NCBI GenBank assembly: GCA_900469445.1
Contig: UBXM01000001.1
Coordinates: forward strand, 663,237 to 727,236
Length of the DNA: 64,000 nucleotides
Direction: 5' to 3'
DNA from: Hyphomicrobiales bacterium
GTDB taxonomy: Bacteria > Pseudomonadota > Alphaproteobacteria > Rhizobiales > Rhizobiaceae
Made by a program: the position numbers and the translations under genes. Every line of letters starts with the position of its first letter. The stretch's first letter is position 1. Below, one piece after another: positions 28,948 to 37,830 of the stretch. The notes below the pieces were generated by a model, which did no database searches, was not told the DNA's origin, and saw only the letters and a list, made by a program, of their open reading frames with translations.

Positions 28948-29934
28948 ATGCCGACAGTTGCACCGCTTGATCTCGAAGGCCACGTCGTCTCGACCCACTT
29001 CCTCGGCGATATCCCTTTCTTCGCCACTGCTGCCGGCACGATCCACCGCCTGGACGGCGGCGAGAAAGTCACCGAAGCGCATCAGGGCCTGCTCACCTGC
29101 ATCCGTGATCCGTTCAGCGCCACGCTCATCTCCGGCGGCGAGGATGGCAAGGTCCTGCGCATCGGCCACGATGGCACCACCACAGTGCTGGCCGAAGTAC
29201 CGCGCAAGTGGATCAGCGTTGTCGCCGGTGGGCCGCAGAATGCTGTCGCCTATGCAGTCGGCAAGAGCAGCATCGTGCGCCAGAACGACGGCTCGGTGAA
29301 GGAATTCACCGAAGAACGCAGCGTCGAAGGCATTGCCTTCGCTGGCAAGGGTCTGCGGATCGCGGCGGCTCGTTATAACGGCGTTTCGCTGCACTGGGTC
29401 GGCACCAACGCCCCGGCTGCCGATCTCGACTGGAAGGGTGCCCATACGGGCGTGACCTTCTCGCCGGACGGTCGTTTCCTCGTCACGACGATGCAGGAAA
29501 ACGCGCTACATGGCTGGAAGCTCGACGGCAAGGCCGGCGAAAACCGCCATATGCGCATGACCGGTTATCCCGCCAAGGTGAAGTCGCTGTCATGGTCGGT
29601 CAAGGGCAAGTGGCTCGCTTCCTCCGGTGCTCCCGCCGCAATCGTCTGGCCCTTTTCGTCCAAGGATGGCCCGATGGGCAAGGCCCCGATGGAACTCGGC
29701 ACCCGCGCCAATATCATGGTCACCCAGGTCGCCTTCCATCCGGCGGAAGAGGTTCTGGCGATCGGCTTTATCGATGGCATGATCCTCGGTGTCAGGATCG
29801 CCGACGAGAAAGAGGCGCTGCTGCGCCGCCCCGGCAAGGGCGCGATCACCGGCATGAGCTGGAGCGCCAGCGGCAAGCTGCTCGCATTCTCTTCCGAAGC
29901 CGGAGATTGCGGCGTCATCGACATCAGCGCCTGA
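28948..29934 (+). CDS. WD40-repeat protein
   Basis: A 328-residue predicted beta-propeller. Repeats with a GH-type start and a W/F-x-W or W-x-V end are visible, e.g. GAHTGVTFSPDGRFLVTTMQ, GWKLDGKAGE, VKSLSWSVKGKWLASSGAP and VTQVAFHPAEEVLAIGFIDG. No catalytic motif is seen. It follows the COG0523 gene by 96 bp on the same strand, so it may assist or organise metal delivery to a client; that link is inference. It lacks a signal peptide and is predicted cytoplasmic. Confidence 0.85.
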   Translation: MPTVAPLDLEGHVVSTHFLGDIPFFATAAGTIHRLDGGEKVTEAHQGLLTCIRDPFSATLISGGEDGKVLRIGHDGTTTVLAEVPRKWISVVAGGPQNAVAYAVGKSSIVRQNDGSVKEFTEERSVEGIAFAGKGLRIAAARYNGVSLHWVGTNAPAADLDWKGAHTGVTFSPDGRFLVTTMQENALHGWKLDGKAGENRHMRMTGYPAKVKSLSWSVKGKWLASSGAPAAIVWPFSSKDGPMGKAPMELGTRANIMVTQVAFHPAEEVLAIGFIDGMILGVRIADEKEALLRRPGKGAITGMSWSASGKLLAFSSEAGDCGVIDISA

Positions 29935-30204
29935 TCCTCTCGAATGGGTGGGGGCTCCATACTTCCCCCACCCACCCCACGGGATATCAACGCCGCACGT
30001 TTTCAAGGACGTGATGCCGTCGCTTTCCCGGAGAGGAATTGCAGAGCAACCCACGCGGATTTCGCCCGCATTGGTTGTGAAGCACACCCTTAATATTAGA
30101 AGAAAATAATGCAATCGCATGCCCCGTTAATGATGAACGGGTAACCCTAATGCATCCGGTTTTATTAGATTTTTAGCGGTAGGATGACCGATCCGCCGCG
30201 TATC
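29935..30204. other. Intergenic region with hairpin after the WD40 gene
   Basis: A 270-bp convergent gap. GGGTGGGGG (29946-29954) and CCCCCACCC (29965-29973) form a strong stem without a T tract, giving a possible transcription stop for the WD40 gene. The remainder, including an AT-rich stretch near 30080-30115, shows no gene. Confidence 0.5.
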
Positions 30205-31464
30205 TTACAGACCGCCGGCCGATTGCACCGGTGAAGTGAGAGGCGCGATCCCATCATCCACGGCAAGAGGTTTCCCGCCGCCTCTCGCATGACCCGCCGG
30301 AGTGTTGCGCACGGCATCGAGTTCGGACAGGTCGATACCGTTACGACCCCGCCGCTTGACCCGATAAAGCGCGTGATCGGCGCGATGGAGCAAGGTTTCA
30401 AGCGCCTCGCCATCCGCAGGCTCGACGGCAACGCCGATGCTCAAGGTCGGTTTGACCGGAAGCTCGGCCTCGGTCCTGACAAGCGCCTGCGCAAAAGCCA
30501 GCCGAAGCCGTTCTGCAGTTGCAACCGCCTCCTCCGCTCCCTGGTGCCGAAGCAGGATAACGAACTCATCCCCGCCATGGCGCGCAACCAGATCGCTTCT
30601 GTTCACGACGCTGAGCGCCGACCTGGCGAAAGTCTGCAGGATCCGGTCACCGAGCGCATGTCCGCCCAGATCGTTCAACTGCTTGAAATGATCGAGATCG
30701 ACGAGAAGCAGCGCCATGCGATCCGGCGGCCCGACCTGCAGCGCATTCAAAAGCCCGCTCCGGTTAAGCACGCCGGTCAGCGCATCGTGATAGGCTGCAT
30801 CCCTCAGCTGGTTTGCCGCACGCTCTGCCGCCATGAGAACGATCAGCATGCCGCGAAGTGTCAGAACCGCCATCACCACCATGCCAAGGATCGCATGGCT
30901 GCCGCTTCCATTGTCGAAAAGACCCTCGACGCCGAAAACACCCGCCATGCCGAAGCCGCCCCTTAGCGCATAAATTGCGGCCGTCGTTAGAAACAAGCCA
31001 CAGGTGAGCCTCGCGGTGTAAAGCCCCTCTTCTTTCGCCAGCCGGCTCGCTTCATAGGCCACCATGAGATCCAGCAGGCCGGACACCAGCGAACCATAAA
31101 TGATCCGTTCTCGCGCCGCCTCCGCATCAGGAAAGGCGATCAGCATCGGCAGCGCCAGAATGAAGATCAGAAAGCTCAGACGCAGGAAATCGACCGAGCG
31201 GCCGGCAAACAGGCGGATGGCGACGGGCATCATCGCACACCCGGCAAGGACCAGCACATTGCCGAGCTGAACCGTGATGACGTCGGAGAGATAACCGCGG
31301 AAACCGATAAACAGATCACCGAAGCCAAAGGCGATGTTGCTGGCGCTCCACCACGCAAGCCAGCGATCGAACCGGCCCGACATGAAGACGATCGCCTGAA
31401 GGAGACCAAGTACAAGGCAGGCCAAAGCCGTCATCATATAGATGGTTCTGAGATCGAATGTCAT
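30205..31464 (-). CDS. Membrane diguanylate cyclase
   Basis: A 419-residue protein. The N-terminal half has about six or seven membrane helices (residues 8-205) with no recognised sensor family. The C-terminal GGDEF domain carries an intact active site, LVARHGGDEFVILL, and DLDHFKQLNDLGGHALGD. The RxxD inhibitory site is not clearly present (NRSD at that position). There is no EAL domain, so it is predicted to make c-di-GMP only. The start at 31464 is supported by GGGGAC. It is monocistronic by context. Confidence 0.9.
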   Translation of the reverse strand: MTFDLRTIYMMTALACLVLGLLQAIVFMSGRFDRWLAWWSASNIAFGFGDLFIGFRGYLSDVITVQLGNVLVLAGCAMMPVAIRLFAGRSVDFLRLSFLIFILALPMLIAFPDAEAARERIIYGSLVSGLLDLMVAYEASRLAKEEGLYTARLTCGLFLTTAAIYALRGGFGMAGVFGVEGLFDNGSGSHAILGMVVMAVLTLRGMLIVLMAAERAANQLRDAAYHDALTGVLNRSGLLNALQVGPPDRMALLLVDLDHFKQLNDLGGHALGDRILQTFARSALSVVNRSDLVARHGGDEFVILLRHQGAEEAVATAERLRLAFAQALVRTEAELPVKPTLSIGVAVEPADGEALETLLHRADHALYRVKRRGRNGIDLSELDAVRNTPAGHARGGGKPLAVDDGIAPLTSPVQSAGGL

Positions 31465-31549
31465 TGTCGTCCCCAATCGAAGAAAACATGACATGCACTT
31501 ACTTAAAGCATTATGTGCGGCGCAATAACAATTATAACGTTATGCGGCA

Positions 31550-32569
31550 TCACGCGCTTCGCGTGACGCCGATGATCTCCGCCAGAAGATCATGCAACTG
31601 ATCCCGATAGCCGTTACGTGCCGATGGACCGCTTTCATTGGAGGTCATCACTACGGTCATGCCGAGCGAGGGCACGATATACACCATCTGTCCGCCATAA
31701 CCCCATCCGAATTTGACATCTTCTCCACCGATGCGCCGCATGAACCAGCCGTAACCATAGGCATCGCCGGAAAAACGCGAATTGGTGCGCTGTGTCCAGG
31801 ACTGATCGATCCAGCTTTGCGAAACGACCTGACGCCCCTGCCGTGTCTTGCCGCCGCTACGATAGAGCTCGCCAAACGCCATCAGCGAGCGGGCCGACAT
31901 CGCCATCTGGTTTCCACCCAGATAGATGCCCTGCGGATCGCGATCCCACGCGCCGATCCTGAAACCGTCGACCGGTTCGAGCCAGTCCCGCGCCAGAGCC
32001 AGCGTCGATTTGGAACCGACCCGGGTGAGAATGGCGGATAAGAGATGCGTGGAGGCGGTCGAATACAGCATGTCGCCGCCCGGTTCGCCGTCGAACGGTT
32101 CCGACAGTGCAAAACGAACCCAGTTCGAACTCGCGACCCACCGGCCGTAATTCGGCCCCGACATCCGCGACAGGCCGGCCTGCATCGACAGCAGATTACC
32201 GATCGTGATCTCATTGATGCGCGGATCAGGATCGCGTGGAAGATCGGCTTTCAGGATCGGCGCGATCTTCTGGTCCGCTCCTTCGAGAAGCTTGCGGTCG
32301 ATGGCAATGCCGACAAGGCAGGAAATGATCGATTTCGATGCCGACTTGATATTGCTCGATGCGGTAAGCGAGCGACCGTTGAAAGCCCGCTCGGCGAGCG
32401 GCTCCCCGTTCCGGTAGACCAGAACCACCTTCAGCGGCTCAAGCCCGGCGGCACGATCGAGGACGGTCTTCAATGTCTCGGGCGGCTGCGGCACGGGCTG
32501 CTGAGCGAAGGCCCGGCTTGCGGCGAGCAGGAACGGCGTAGAAAGTATTGCGGAGCGGCGTGTGATCAT
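31550..32569 (-). CDS. Exported serine hydrolase, class C beta-lactamase-like
   Basis: A 339-residue protein of the beta-lactamase/esterase fold. The SxxK motif is IKSASKSIIS, YST takes the place of YxN, and GWGYGGQMVYIVPSLGM is the C-terminal conserved region. The N-terminus MITRRSAILSTPFLLAASRAFAQ is a signal sequence with two arginines, suggesting Tat export. It could be a D-alanyl carboxypeptidase-like or esterase enzyme; true lactamase activity is not implied. The start at 32569 fits the signal and excludes a 34-residue upstream extension. It is tail-to-tail near the LysR gene (stop at 32652). Confidence 0.8.
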   Translation of the reverse strand: MITRRSAILSTPFLLAASRAFAQQPVPQPPETLKTVLDRAAGLEPLKVVLVYRNGEPLAERAFNGRSLTASSNIKSASKSIISCLVGIAIDRKLLEGADQKIAPILKADLPRDPDPRINEITIGNLLSMQAGLSRMSGPNYGRWVASSNWVRFALSEPFDGEPGGDMLYSTASTHLLSAILTRVGSKSTLALARDWLEPVDGFRIGAWDRDPQGIYLGGNQMAMSARSLMAFGELYRSGGKTRQGRQVVSQSWIDQSWTQRTNSRFSGDAYGYGWFMRRIGGEDVKFGWGYGGQMVYIVPSLGMTVVMTSNESGPSARNGYRDQLHDLLAEIIGVTRSA

Positions 32570-32651
32570 GATCGAACAGATAGGGCAGTGCGATTGCTGC
32601 AATAAGGCAGAACCAGCAGCTTCACGCCGAAATGAGTAACCGTGAGCCCGG

Positions 32652-33545
32652 TCAGATTTCGGCTTCAGCAAAGATTTTCGCGACCCAGTCGATGAACACC
32701 CTCACGCGCGGCGAAAGCTGCCGGTTCTGCGGATAAAGAGCCGATAGCGGTGTCGGCGGCGGTGGAAAATCCTGCAGAACTTCGACCAGCGTGCCGTCAT
32801 CGACATGCCGCTGCAGGTGATAACGTGGCGCCTGCATCAGACCAAAGCCGCGGCGTGCGAGATCCATCACCGTATCCGAATTGTTGACGGTCACGCGCGC
32901 GGGCAAGGTGACGTAACGCACATCGTCTCCCGCCATAAATTCGAGCGGCATGATCTGGCCCGTGCGTGACGAAATGAAACCGACCGCCTGATGTCCTTCC
33001 AGATCGTCGGGAGCCTGCGGCAGGCCATACGCCTTGATATAGTCCGGGCTCGCGCAGGTCATCTCGCGGATCGAACCGAGCCGGCGCATGATCAGCGAAC
33101 TGTCGGTCACCTCGCCCGCGCGGATCACGCAATCGACGCCCTCACGGACCAGGTCGACAAACCGGTCCCCCTGCCCGAACTGGATTTCGAGCAGCGGATG
33201 GCGATCGAGAAACGACCTCAGATGCGGCAGCAGAAACGTCTGGGTCAGCATCGGATGCGCATCCACCCGCAGTATCCCCTGGGGTTTCGCATCACGAAAG
33301 ATCGCTTCCGCCTCATCCACGTCGGCAAGGATCGCAAGGCAGCGCTGATAGAATGCGCGACCATCGAGCGTCACGGCCACATGCCGCGTCGTCCGCTCAA
33401 GCAGCCGCGCGCCGACATCCACTTCCAGCGCCTTGATCGCCTGGGTGGCGGTGGAGCGGGCAAGCCCCAGGTCTGCGGCGGCAGCGAGAAAACTGCCCCT
33501 CTCCACGACCCGTACGAAAAGCTGCATGCGCAATAATCTGTCCAT
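32652..33545 (-). CDS. LysR-family regulator
   Basis: A 297-residue regulator with the N-terminal winged helix RMQLFVRVVERGSFLAAAADLGLARSTATQAIKALE and an effector-binding domain. It is divergent from the SDR-tautomerase pair across 96 bp containing a GACAA-A-TTGTC palindrome, which fits a LysR that controls its divergent neighbour. Its first 300 residues match the normal family length. Its 3' end overlaps the upstream region of the serine hydrolase, not its coding sequence. Confidence 0.93.
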   Translation of the reverse strand: MDRLLRMQLFVRVVERGSFLAAAADLGLARSTATQAIKALEVDVGARLLERTTRHVAVTLDGRAFYQRCLAILADVDEAEAIFRDAKPQGILRVDAHPMLTQTFLLPHLRSFLDRHPLLEIQFGQGDRFVDLVREGVDCVIRAGEVTDSSLIMRRLGSIREMTCASPDYIKAYGLPQAPDDLEGHQAVGFISSRTGQIMPLEFMAGDDVRYVTLPARVTVNNSDTVMDLARRGFGLMQAPRYHLQRHVDDGTLVEVLQDFPPPPTPLSALYPQNRQLSPRVRVFIDWVAKIFAEAEI

Positions 33546-33550
33546 GCCGA

Positions 33551-33573
33551 TTGTTCATCACAGACAAATTGTC
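33551..33573. promoter_or_regulatory. Possible LysR operator between divergent genes
   Basis: TTGT-N9-ACAA (33551-33567) overlaps the perfect palindrome GACAA-A-TTGTC (33563-33573). It lies 6-28 bp beyond the lysR start and about 70-90 bp before the SDR start. The assignment rests only on symmetry and location. Confidence 0.4.
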
Positions 33574-33641
33574 ATGTCAAATACGGGTCATTGTTCTTTT
33601 TGAGTGTCATCATATTTTCAGCGACAGCAAAGGAGAATCTC

Positions 33642-34382
33642 ATGACCGAGAACACACAACGCGTCGCAATCATCACCGGAGCATCCAAGGGGATCGGCAA
33701 GGCATTGGCCCTCCGCCTCGCCGGGGATGGCCTTGCTGTCGTGGTGAACTACGCCTCAAGCCAGGCCGCAGCCGATGACGTCGTCCGCGAGATTGAGACA
33801 GCCGGAGGCAAAGCCATTGCCGTGAAGGCAGACGTCGGCACCTCAGAGGGGGTGACAGCGCTGTTCAACGCTGCTGAAAAGAGCTTCGGCGCTGTCGATA
33901 TCCTCGTCAACAACGCTGGCGTCATGAAGCTCTCGCCGCTGACGGAAACGGACGATGCCGAGTTCGACAGGCACATCGCCATCAACCTCACCGGCACATT
34001 CTACGGCATTCGCGAAGCCGGAAAGCGGTTGCGCGAAGGCGGCCGCATCATCAACTTCTCGTCCAGCGTCGTTGGCATGTACGGCCCGGGTTATGGCCCC
34101 TATGCCGCCAGCAAGGCGGGCGTCGAAGCCATGACCCATGTTGCATCCAAGGAACTGGGCAAGCGCCGGATCACCGTCAATGCGGTCGCCCCCGGCCCGG
34201 TAGAAACCGAACTGTTCATGACCGGAAAATCCGAAGAGCTGGTGCAGAACATCATCCGCAATATTCCGCTCGGCCGCCTTGGCCAGCCGGATGACATCGC
34301 CTCGGTCGTCTCCTTTCTGGCAAGCACGGAAAGCGGCTGGGTCAACGGTCAGGTCCTGCGCGCCAATGGCGGCATGATCTAA
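33642..34382 (+). CDS. SDR-family oxidoreductase
   Basis: A 246-residue classical short-chain dehydrogenase. The nucleotide motif TGASKGIG lies at 12-19, NNAG at 90-93, the active Ser near 141 and the YAASK catalytic Tyr-Lys at Y154 and K158. The start at 33642 has AAGGAGAA. It is followed 25 bp later by a tautomerase gene on the same strand, and the pair is likely coregulated by the divergent LysR. The substrate is unknown; a 3-oxoacyl-ACP reductase FabG-like role is possible but not specific. Confidence 0.92.
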   Translation: MTENTQRVAIITGASKGIGKALALRLAGDGLAVVVNYASSQAAADDVVREIETAGGKAIAVKADVGTSEGVTALFNAAEKSFGAVDILVNNAGVMKLSPLTETDDAEFDRHIAINLTGTFYGIREAGKRLREGGRIINFSSSVVGMYGPGYGPYAASKAGVEAMTHVASKELGKRRITVNAVAPGPVETELFMTGKSEELVQNIIRNIPLGRLGQPDDIASVVSFLASTESGWVNGQVLRANGGMI

Positions 34383-34406
34383 ACAACTGAACGAAGGAGA
34401 CACCCA

Positions 34407-34625
34407 ATGCCGTTCGTCAACATAAAGACGCCGGAAGGCGCGCTGACAAAGGTTCAGAAGGCAGAGATCGTGCACCGCACGACCGACATGCTGGCCGAAT
34501 ATATGAGCGAGGCAGCCCGCCCCCACACGATGGTGCTGATCGAGGAAGTCAAGGATGGCGGTTATGGCCGCGCCGACGAGATCTTCGTCATTCCCGACGC
34601 CTATCGCGCATCAGCTGAGAGCTGA
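34407..34625 (+). CDS. 4-Oxalocrotonate tautomerase-family protein
   Basis: A 72-residue protein. After removal of Met the N-terminal proline (MPFVNIKTPEG) is the catalytic base of the family. The length and the C-terminal segment fit a hexameric 4-OT-type protein. A strong AAGGAGACA ribosome site precedes it. It is coupled to the SDR gene, suggesting action on a shared keto or enol substrate, but which one is not evident. Confidence 0.88.
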   Translation: MPFVNIKTPEGALTKVQKAEIVHRTTDMLAEYMSEAARPHTMVLIEEVKDGGYGRADEIFVIPDAYRASAES

Positions 34626-34649
34626 GCACCGACAGAACAAACAAAAAAG

Positions 34650-34672
34650 GCGGCGCGAACAAACCGCGCCGC
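34650..34672 (-). terminator. Terminator of the OmpW gene
   Basis: GCGGCGCG and CGCGCCGC form a stem with AACAAAC loop. On the minus strand it is followed by TTTTTTGTTTG, a classical T tract. It may also slow readthrough from the SDR-tautomerase transcript. Confidence 0.75.
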
Positions 34673-34700
34673 ACTCAGAGCCCCCCGCCTTTCTCTAGGA

Positions 34701-35393
34701 TCAGAAGCGGTAGGTAACACCTGCGCCGATCAGCCAGGGATCGATCTTGGCCTTGCCATTCAGCTTCGTGCCGCCAAGGTCAGCCGACCAGTCCGTTTCG
34801 AGGAAGATCTTCTTCACGTCGAAGTTGAGACCCCAATGCTCGTCGAGCATGTAGTCGAAACCGGCCTGCAACGCCCAGCCGAACTCGTTCTCGACATCGA
34901 GATTGCGGAAACCGTTCTTTTCCGACTGGTTATAGAACATCGAATAGTTCACGCCTGCGCCGACATAGGGCTTGAACGCGCCGAAATCGGTAAAGTGATA
35001 TTGCAGCGTCAATGTCGGCGGCAGCAGCCAGGCCTTGCCGACATCCAGATCGCCGCCGGTCAGACCGTCGGTCTTGATCTTGGCGTTCGTGGTGCCGAGA
35101 ATAAGTTCAACGGCGATATTGTCGGTGAAGAAGTAGCTGATATCCAGTTCCGGAATAACGGTATCGCTGTATTCCAGGCCGACGCCTGGCAGCTGATTGA
35201 CCGAACCATCATCCTTGGTGATGACACCGAGAGCGCGTACGCGGACCTGCCAAGGGCTCGGAGACGAAATTGCCTCTTCTGCAACCGGTGCGACCTGGGC
35301 GGGTGTCAGATCCGCGGCGGCTGCTCCGAATGCAAAAAAACCTGCGCCGATCCCCGCCACCCAACGCGCGCAATTCAAGCCATTGCTAGCCAT
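34701..35393 (-). CDS. OmpW-family outer membrane protein
   Basis: A 230-residue protein with a cleavable signal (MASNGLNCARWVAGIGAGFFAFGAAAA) and an eight-stranded barrel. The family signature is seen in NQLPGVGLEYSDTVIPELDISYFFTDNIAVELILG, LPPTLTLQYHFTDFGAFKPYVGAGVNYS, and the C-terminal DPWLIGAGVTYRF ending in Phe, as required for outer-membrane insertion. OmpW proteins form small hydrophobic channels. Ribosome site GGAAGGAGAG. It is a single gene with its own terminator. Confidence 0.93.
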   Translation of the reverse strand: MASNGLNCARWVAGIGAGFFAFGAAAADLTPAQVAPVAEEAISSPSPWQVRVRALGVITKDDGSVNQLPGVGLEYSDTVIPELDISYFFTDNIAVELILGTTNAKIKTDGLTGGDLDVGKAWLLPPTLTLQYHFTDFGAFKPYVGAGVNYSMFYNQSEKNGFRNLDVENEFGWALQAGFDYMLDEHWGLNFDVKKIFLETDWSADLGGTKLNGKAKIDPWLIGAGVTYRF

Positions 35394-35577
35394 ATAATCT
35401 CTCCTTCCAGCCTTTATTGAATCTCCTGGAAAAGGTCTAAGTCTCGGCCATCGGGGGACGCTTGATCGAAATCAACCACAGGCATCTGCCAACCAGGGAG
35501 ACACTGGCTGTTGCCCAAATGACGCAGTGGCGATGCGTCGCTCATCCCATCCCGATTTCAGGATTATCGCCAAAGCA

Positions 35578-35609
35578 AAACCCCGCCTCCATTTCTGAAG
35601 GCGGGGTTT
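35578..35609 (-). terminator. Terminator of the GNAT gene
   Basis: AAACCCCGCCT pairs with AGGCGGGGTTT across a 10-base loop, a perfect 11-bp stem. On the minus strand the T-rich TTTTGCTTTG follows. It lies 49 bases after the acetyltransferase stop. Confidence 0.8.
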
Positions 35610-35657
35610 CGGGCAGATCGGGGCGGCGCGCGGCCTTTTTGCTGAACAATTCTTGTT

Positions 35658-36227
35658 TCAGGCCAGCTTGCGACCACTCGCAACGATCATGCCCGCAGCA
35701 CCCTCGAGCCAGCCGGCTTTCAGTTCCAGAGCGAGAAAGCGATCCCGCTGGAAAGGGCCCGGCATGACGAGGTGCGCAGTCTTTTCGGCAAAGAAGCCGA
35801 ATCTCTCATAATAGGCGGCATCGCCGACCAGCAGTACGGCACCGTGGTCACGGTTGTGCGCCTCGGTGATCGCGGCGCGCATCAGCGCTCCGCCGATGCC
35901 CTTGCCCTCATGATCCGCTGAAACGGCAAGCGGCCCGAGCAGCAGCGCCTCTATCGGATTGCCTTCAGGCGAAATACCGGCTTCGATGTTCCACAGGCGA
36001 ACCGTGCCGATCACATGGCCATCGCCGTCACGGGCAACCAGCGCCAGGCCCTCGGCCGGCACGCGGTTGCGGCGGATCTTCTCCGAAGACTTATTGCGGC
36101 GATCAGCACCCATGGCATTGTCGAGCAGCGCTTCACGCGCCACGACATCTGCCGGGGTTTCCGTATCGATCGTGTAGGTTTGGCTCGGCGCAAAGAATGC
36201 GCGGACAGAATCAAGAACAGTGGCCAT
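35658..36227 (-). CDS. GNAT-family N-acetyltransferase
   Basis: A 189-residue protein of the COG3153 type. The acetyl-CoA pyrophosphate loop is LAVSADHEGKGIGGALMRAAI (around residues 98-118), preceded by GTVRLWNIEAG and followed by LLVGDAAYYERFGF. It lies 112 bp downstream of the ornithine decarboxylase gene on the same strand, so it might act on polyamines or on a product of that pathway; this is inference. Ribosome site is weak. Confidence 0.87.
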   Translation of the reverse strand: MATVLDSVRAFFAPSQTYTIDTETPADVVAREALLDNAMGADRRNKSSEKIRRNRVPAEGLALVARDGDGHVIGTVRLWNIEAGISPEGNPIEALLLGPLAVSADHEGKGIGGALMRAAITEAHNRDHGAVLLVGDAAYYERFGFFAEKTAHLVMPGPFQRDRFLALELKAGWLEGAAGMIVASGRKLA

Positions 36228-36248
36228 CTCTGGGCCTCCCGCACTTAA

Positions 36249-36264
36249 AACCGTTTCAGACGGT
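36249..36264 (-). terminator. Short hairpin after the ornithine decarboxylase gene
   Basis: ACCGT-TTCAG-ACGGT forms a 5-bp stem whose minus-strand exit is TTTTAAG. It lies between the decarboxylase and acetyltransferase genes, so it might end the former. A second, longer imperfect hairpin lies at 36287-36316. Confidence 0.35.
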
Positions 36265-36339
36265 ATCGAGGGTTCGTTGTGGATTTGCGGCTCCCGTCTG
36301 GAGGTACGGGAACCGCGTAACTATCAGGCACAGGACGCC

Positions 36340-37473
36340 TTAGATGCAGTAGGCCTTGAGCGGATCAAAGCCGTTAAAGGCAACCGCCGAATAGGTCGTC
36401 GTATAGGCGCCGGTGCCTTCGATCAGAACTTCGTCGCCGATCGAGAGCGTGAGCGGCAGCGGATACATGTTCTTTTCGTACATGACGTCAGCCGAATCGC
36501 AGGTCGGGCCGGCCAGAACGCAGGGCTCCATCTCGTCCTGATCGCGCGTGGTGCGGATCGGGTAACGGATCGCCTCGTCCATGGTTTCGGCGAGACCGCC
36601 GAACTTGCCGATGTCGAGGAAGACCCAGCGATGGTTGTCATTGTCCGACTTGCGCGAGACGAGAACGACTTCCGCCTTGATGACGCCAGCGTTGCCGACC
36701 ATGCCGCGACCCGGCTCGATGATCGTCTTCGGCAGGTTGTTGCCAAAGTGCTTGCGCAGCGAGTTGGAGATCGCCTGGCCGTATTCCTCGGCCTTCGGGA
36801 TGTCGCGCAGGTACTTGGTCGGGAAACCGCCGCCCATGTTGACCATCTGCAGGACGATGCCCTGCTTGGCCAGCTGGGAGAAGACGCGCTTGGCATCGGC
36901 CAGAGCCGAATCCCAGGCATCGACCTTGGTCATCTGCGAACCGACGTGGAACGACACACCGTAGCTTTCGAGGCCCAGCTGGTGCGCGTAGACGAGAACG
37001 TCGACGGCCATCTGCGGTACGCAGCCGAATTTGCGCGACAGCGGCCATTCGGCGCCTTCGCCATCGGTCAGGACGCGGCAGAATACCTTTGCGCCGGGAG
37101 CGGCACGGGAGATCTTTTCAACTTCCTCGTGGCTGTCGACGGCAAACAGGCCAACGCCGAGTTCGAAGGCGCGTGCAACGTCGCGTTCCTTCTTGATCGT
37201 GTTGCCGAAGGAGATGCGGTCGGCGGTTGCACCGGCATCGAGAGCCATCTGGATTTCGGCGACGGAGGCGCAATCGAAGCTCGAGCCGAGAGAGGCGAGC
37301 AGCTTGAGGATTGCCGGTTCCGGGTTGGCCTTGACCGCATAATAGATCGCGCTGTCCGGCAGGGCATGACGGAACGCATGGAAATTGTCACGTACGACAT
37401 CGAGGTCGACAACGAGGCACGGGCCTTCCGGGCGTCGGGTCTTGATGAAGTCGAGGATGCGAGCAGTGGTCAT
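36340..37473 (-). CDS. Ornithine/lysine decarboxylase, alanine racemase fold
   Basis: A 377-residue PLP enzyme that makes putrescine (or cadaverine). The PLP-binding lysine is K48 (YYAVKANP), and the catalytic cysteine motif GPTCDSAD has Cys near residue 325. EPGRGMVGNAG contacts the PLP phosphate. This is the eukaryote-like type, the common one in Rhizobiales. The ATG at 37473 has GAAGGGATT as ribosome site. A leader of more than 300 bases lies upstream. Without further evidence either ornithine or lysine could be the main substrate. Confidence 0.93.
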   Translation of the reverse strand: MTTARILDFIKTRRPEGPCLVVDLDVVRDNFHAFRHALPDSAIYYAVKANPEPAILKLLASLGSSFDCASVAEIQMALDAGATADRISFGNTIKKERDVARAFELGVGLFAVDSHEEVEKISRAAPGAKVFCRVLTDGEGAEWPLSRKFGCVPQMAVDVLVYAHQLGLESYGVSFHVGSQMTKVDAWDSALADAKRVFSQLAKQGIVLQMVNMGGGFPTKYLRDIPKAEEYGQAISNSLRKHFGNNLPKTIIEPGRGMVGNAGVIKAEVVLVSRKSDNDNHRWVFLDIGKFGGLAETMDEAIRYPIRTTRDQDEMEPCVLAGPTCDSADVMYEKNMYPLPLTLSIGDEVLIEGTGAYTTTYSAVAFNGFDPLKAYCI

Positions 37474-37487
37474 GGGTCAATCCCTTC

Positions 37488-37830
37488 GAAATCTCAAAGC
37501 TCCGGCCGCAAAACCGGAGGACAAAGGACGGATGAAGGTGCGCTCGGGCCCAGTAGTTGGAGACACTGGTACCGTGAGCACGCTTTACCGCGCGATATGT
37601 GGACCAACGCCCTGCCACGAGCTTTGATCCGGCTTTGTCTGCCATTGATTGGAGGGTTGTCCCTACCGCACTTCCGGCAATTCAGGTGTGCCTCTACAGA
37701 ATTGCATGCTGATGGAAAGCATGCAGAGACTTAAAAGGCCCGCACCGTCGTTGCTTCAGATGTCCTCGCATTTCCCGGTTGGCCGGAATAGCGACTGGAG
37801 GGGTTAGTTCCAGGTACCTTACCGATGACC
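37488..37830 (-). ncRNA. Candidate speF-type structured leader
   Basis: The 5' region of the decarboxylase gene is unusually long (583 bp to the next gene) and folds into clear elements on the minus strand. One is a GCATGC-N9-GCATGC hairpin at 37704-37724 enclosed by CTCT-AGAG. Another is a GCAATTC/GAATTGC pair just downstream. A CTCCGG-N8-CCGGAG hairpin at 37500-37519 stands directly before the ribosome site. An RNA leader named speF is known from this position in alphaproteobacteria, but the match to it was made by position and structure, not by a search. Boundaries are approximate. Confidence 0.55.

Noticed and set aside
37388..37645. An 85-residue open frame in the decarboxylase leader
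   Set aside because: It overlaps the decarboxylase start out of frame and lies within structured RNA. No ribosome site or family was recognised, so it was not called.
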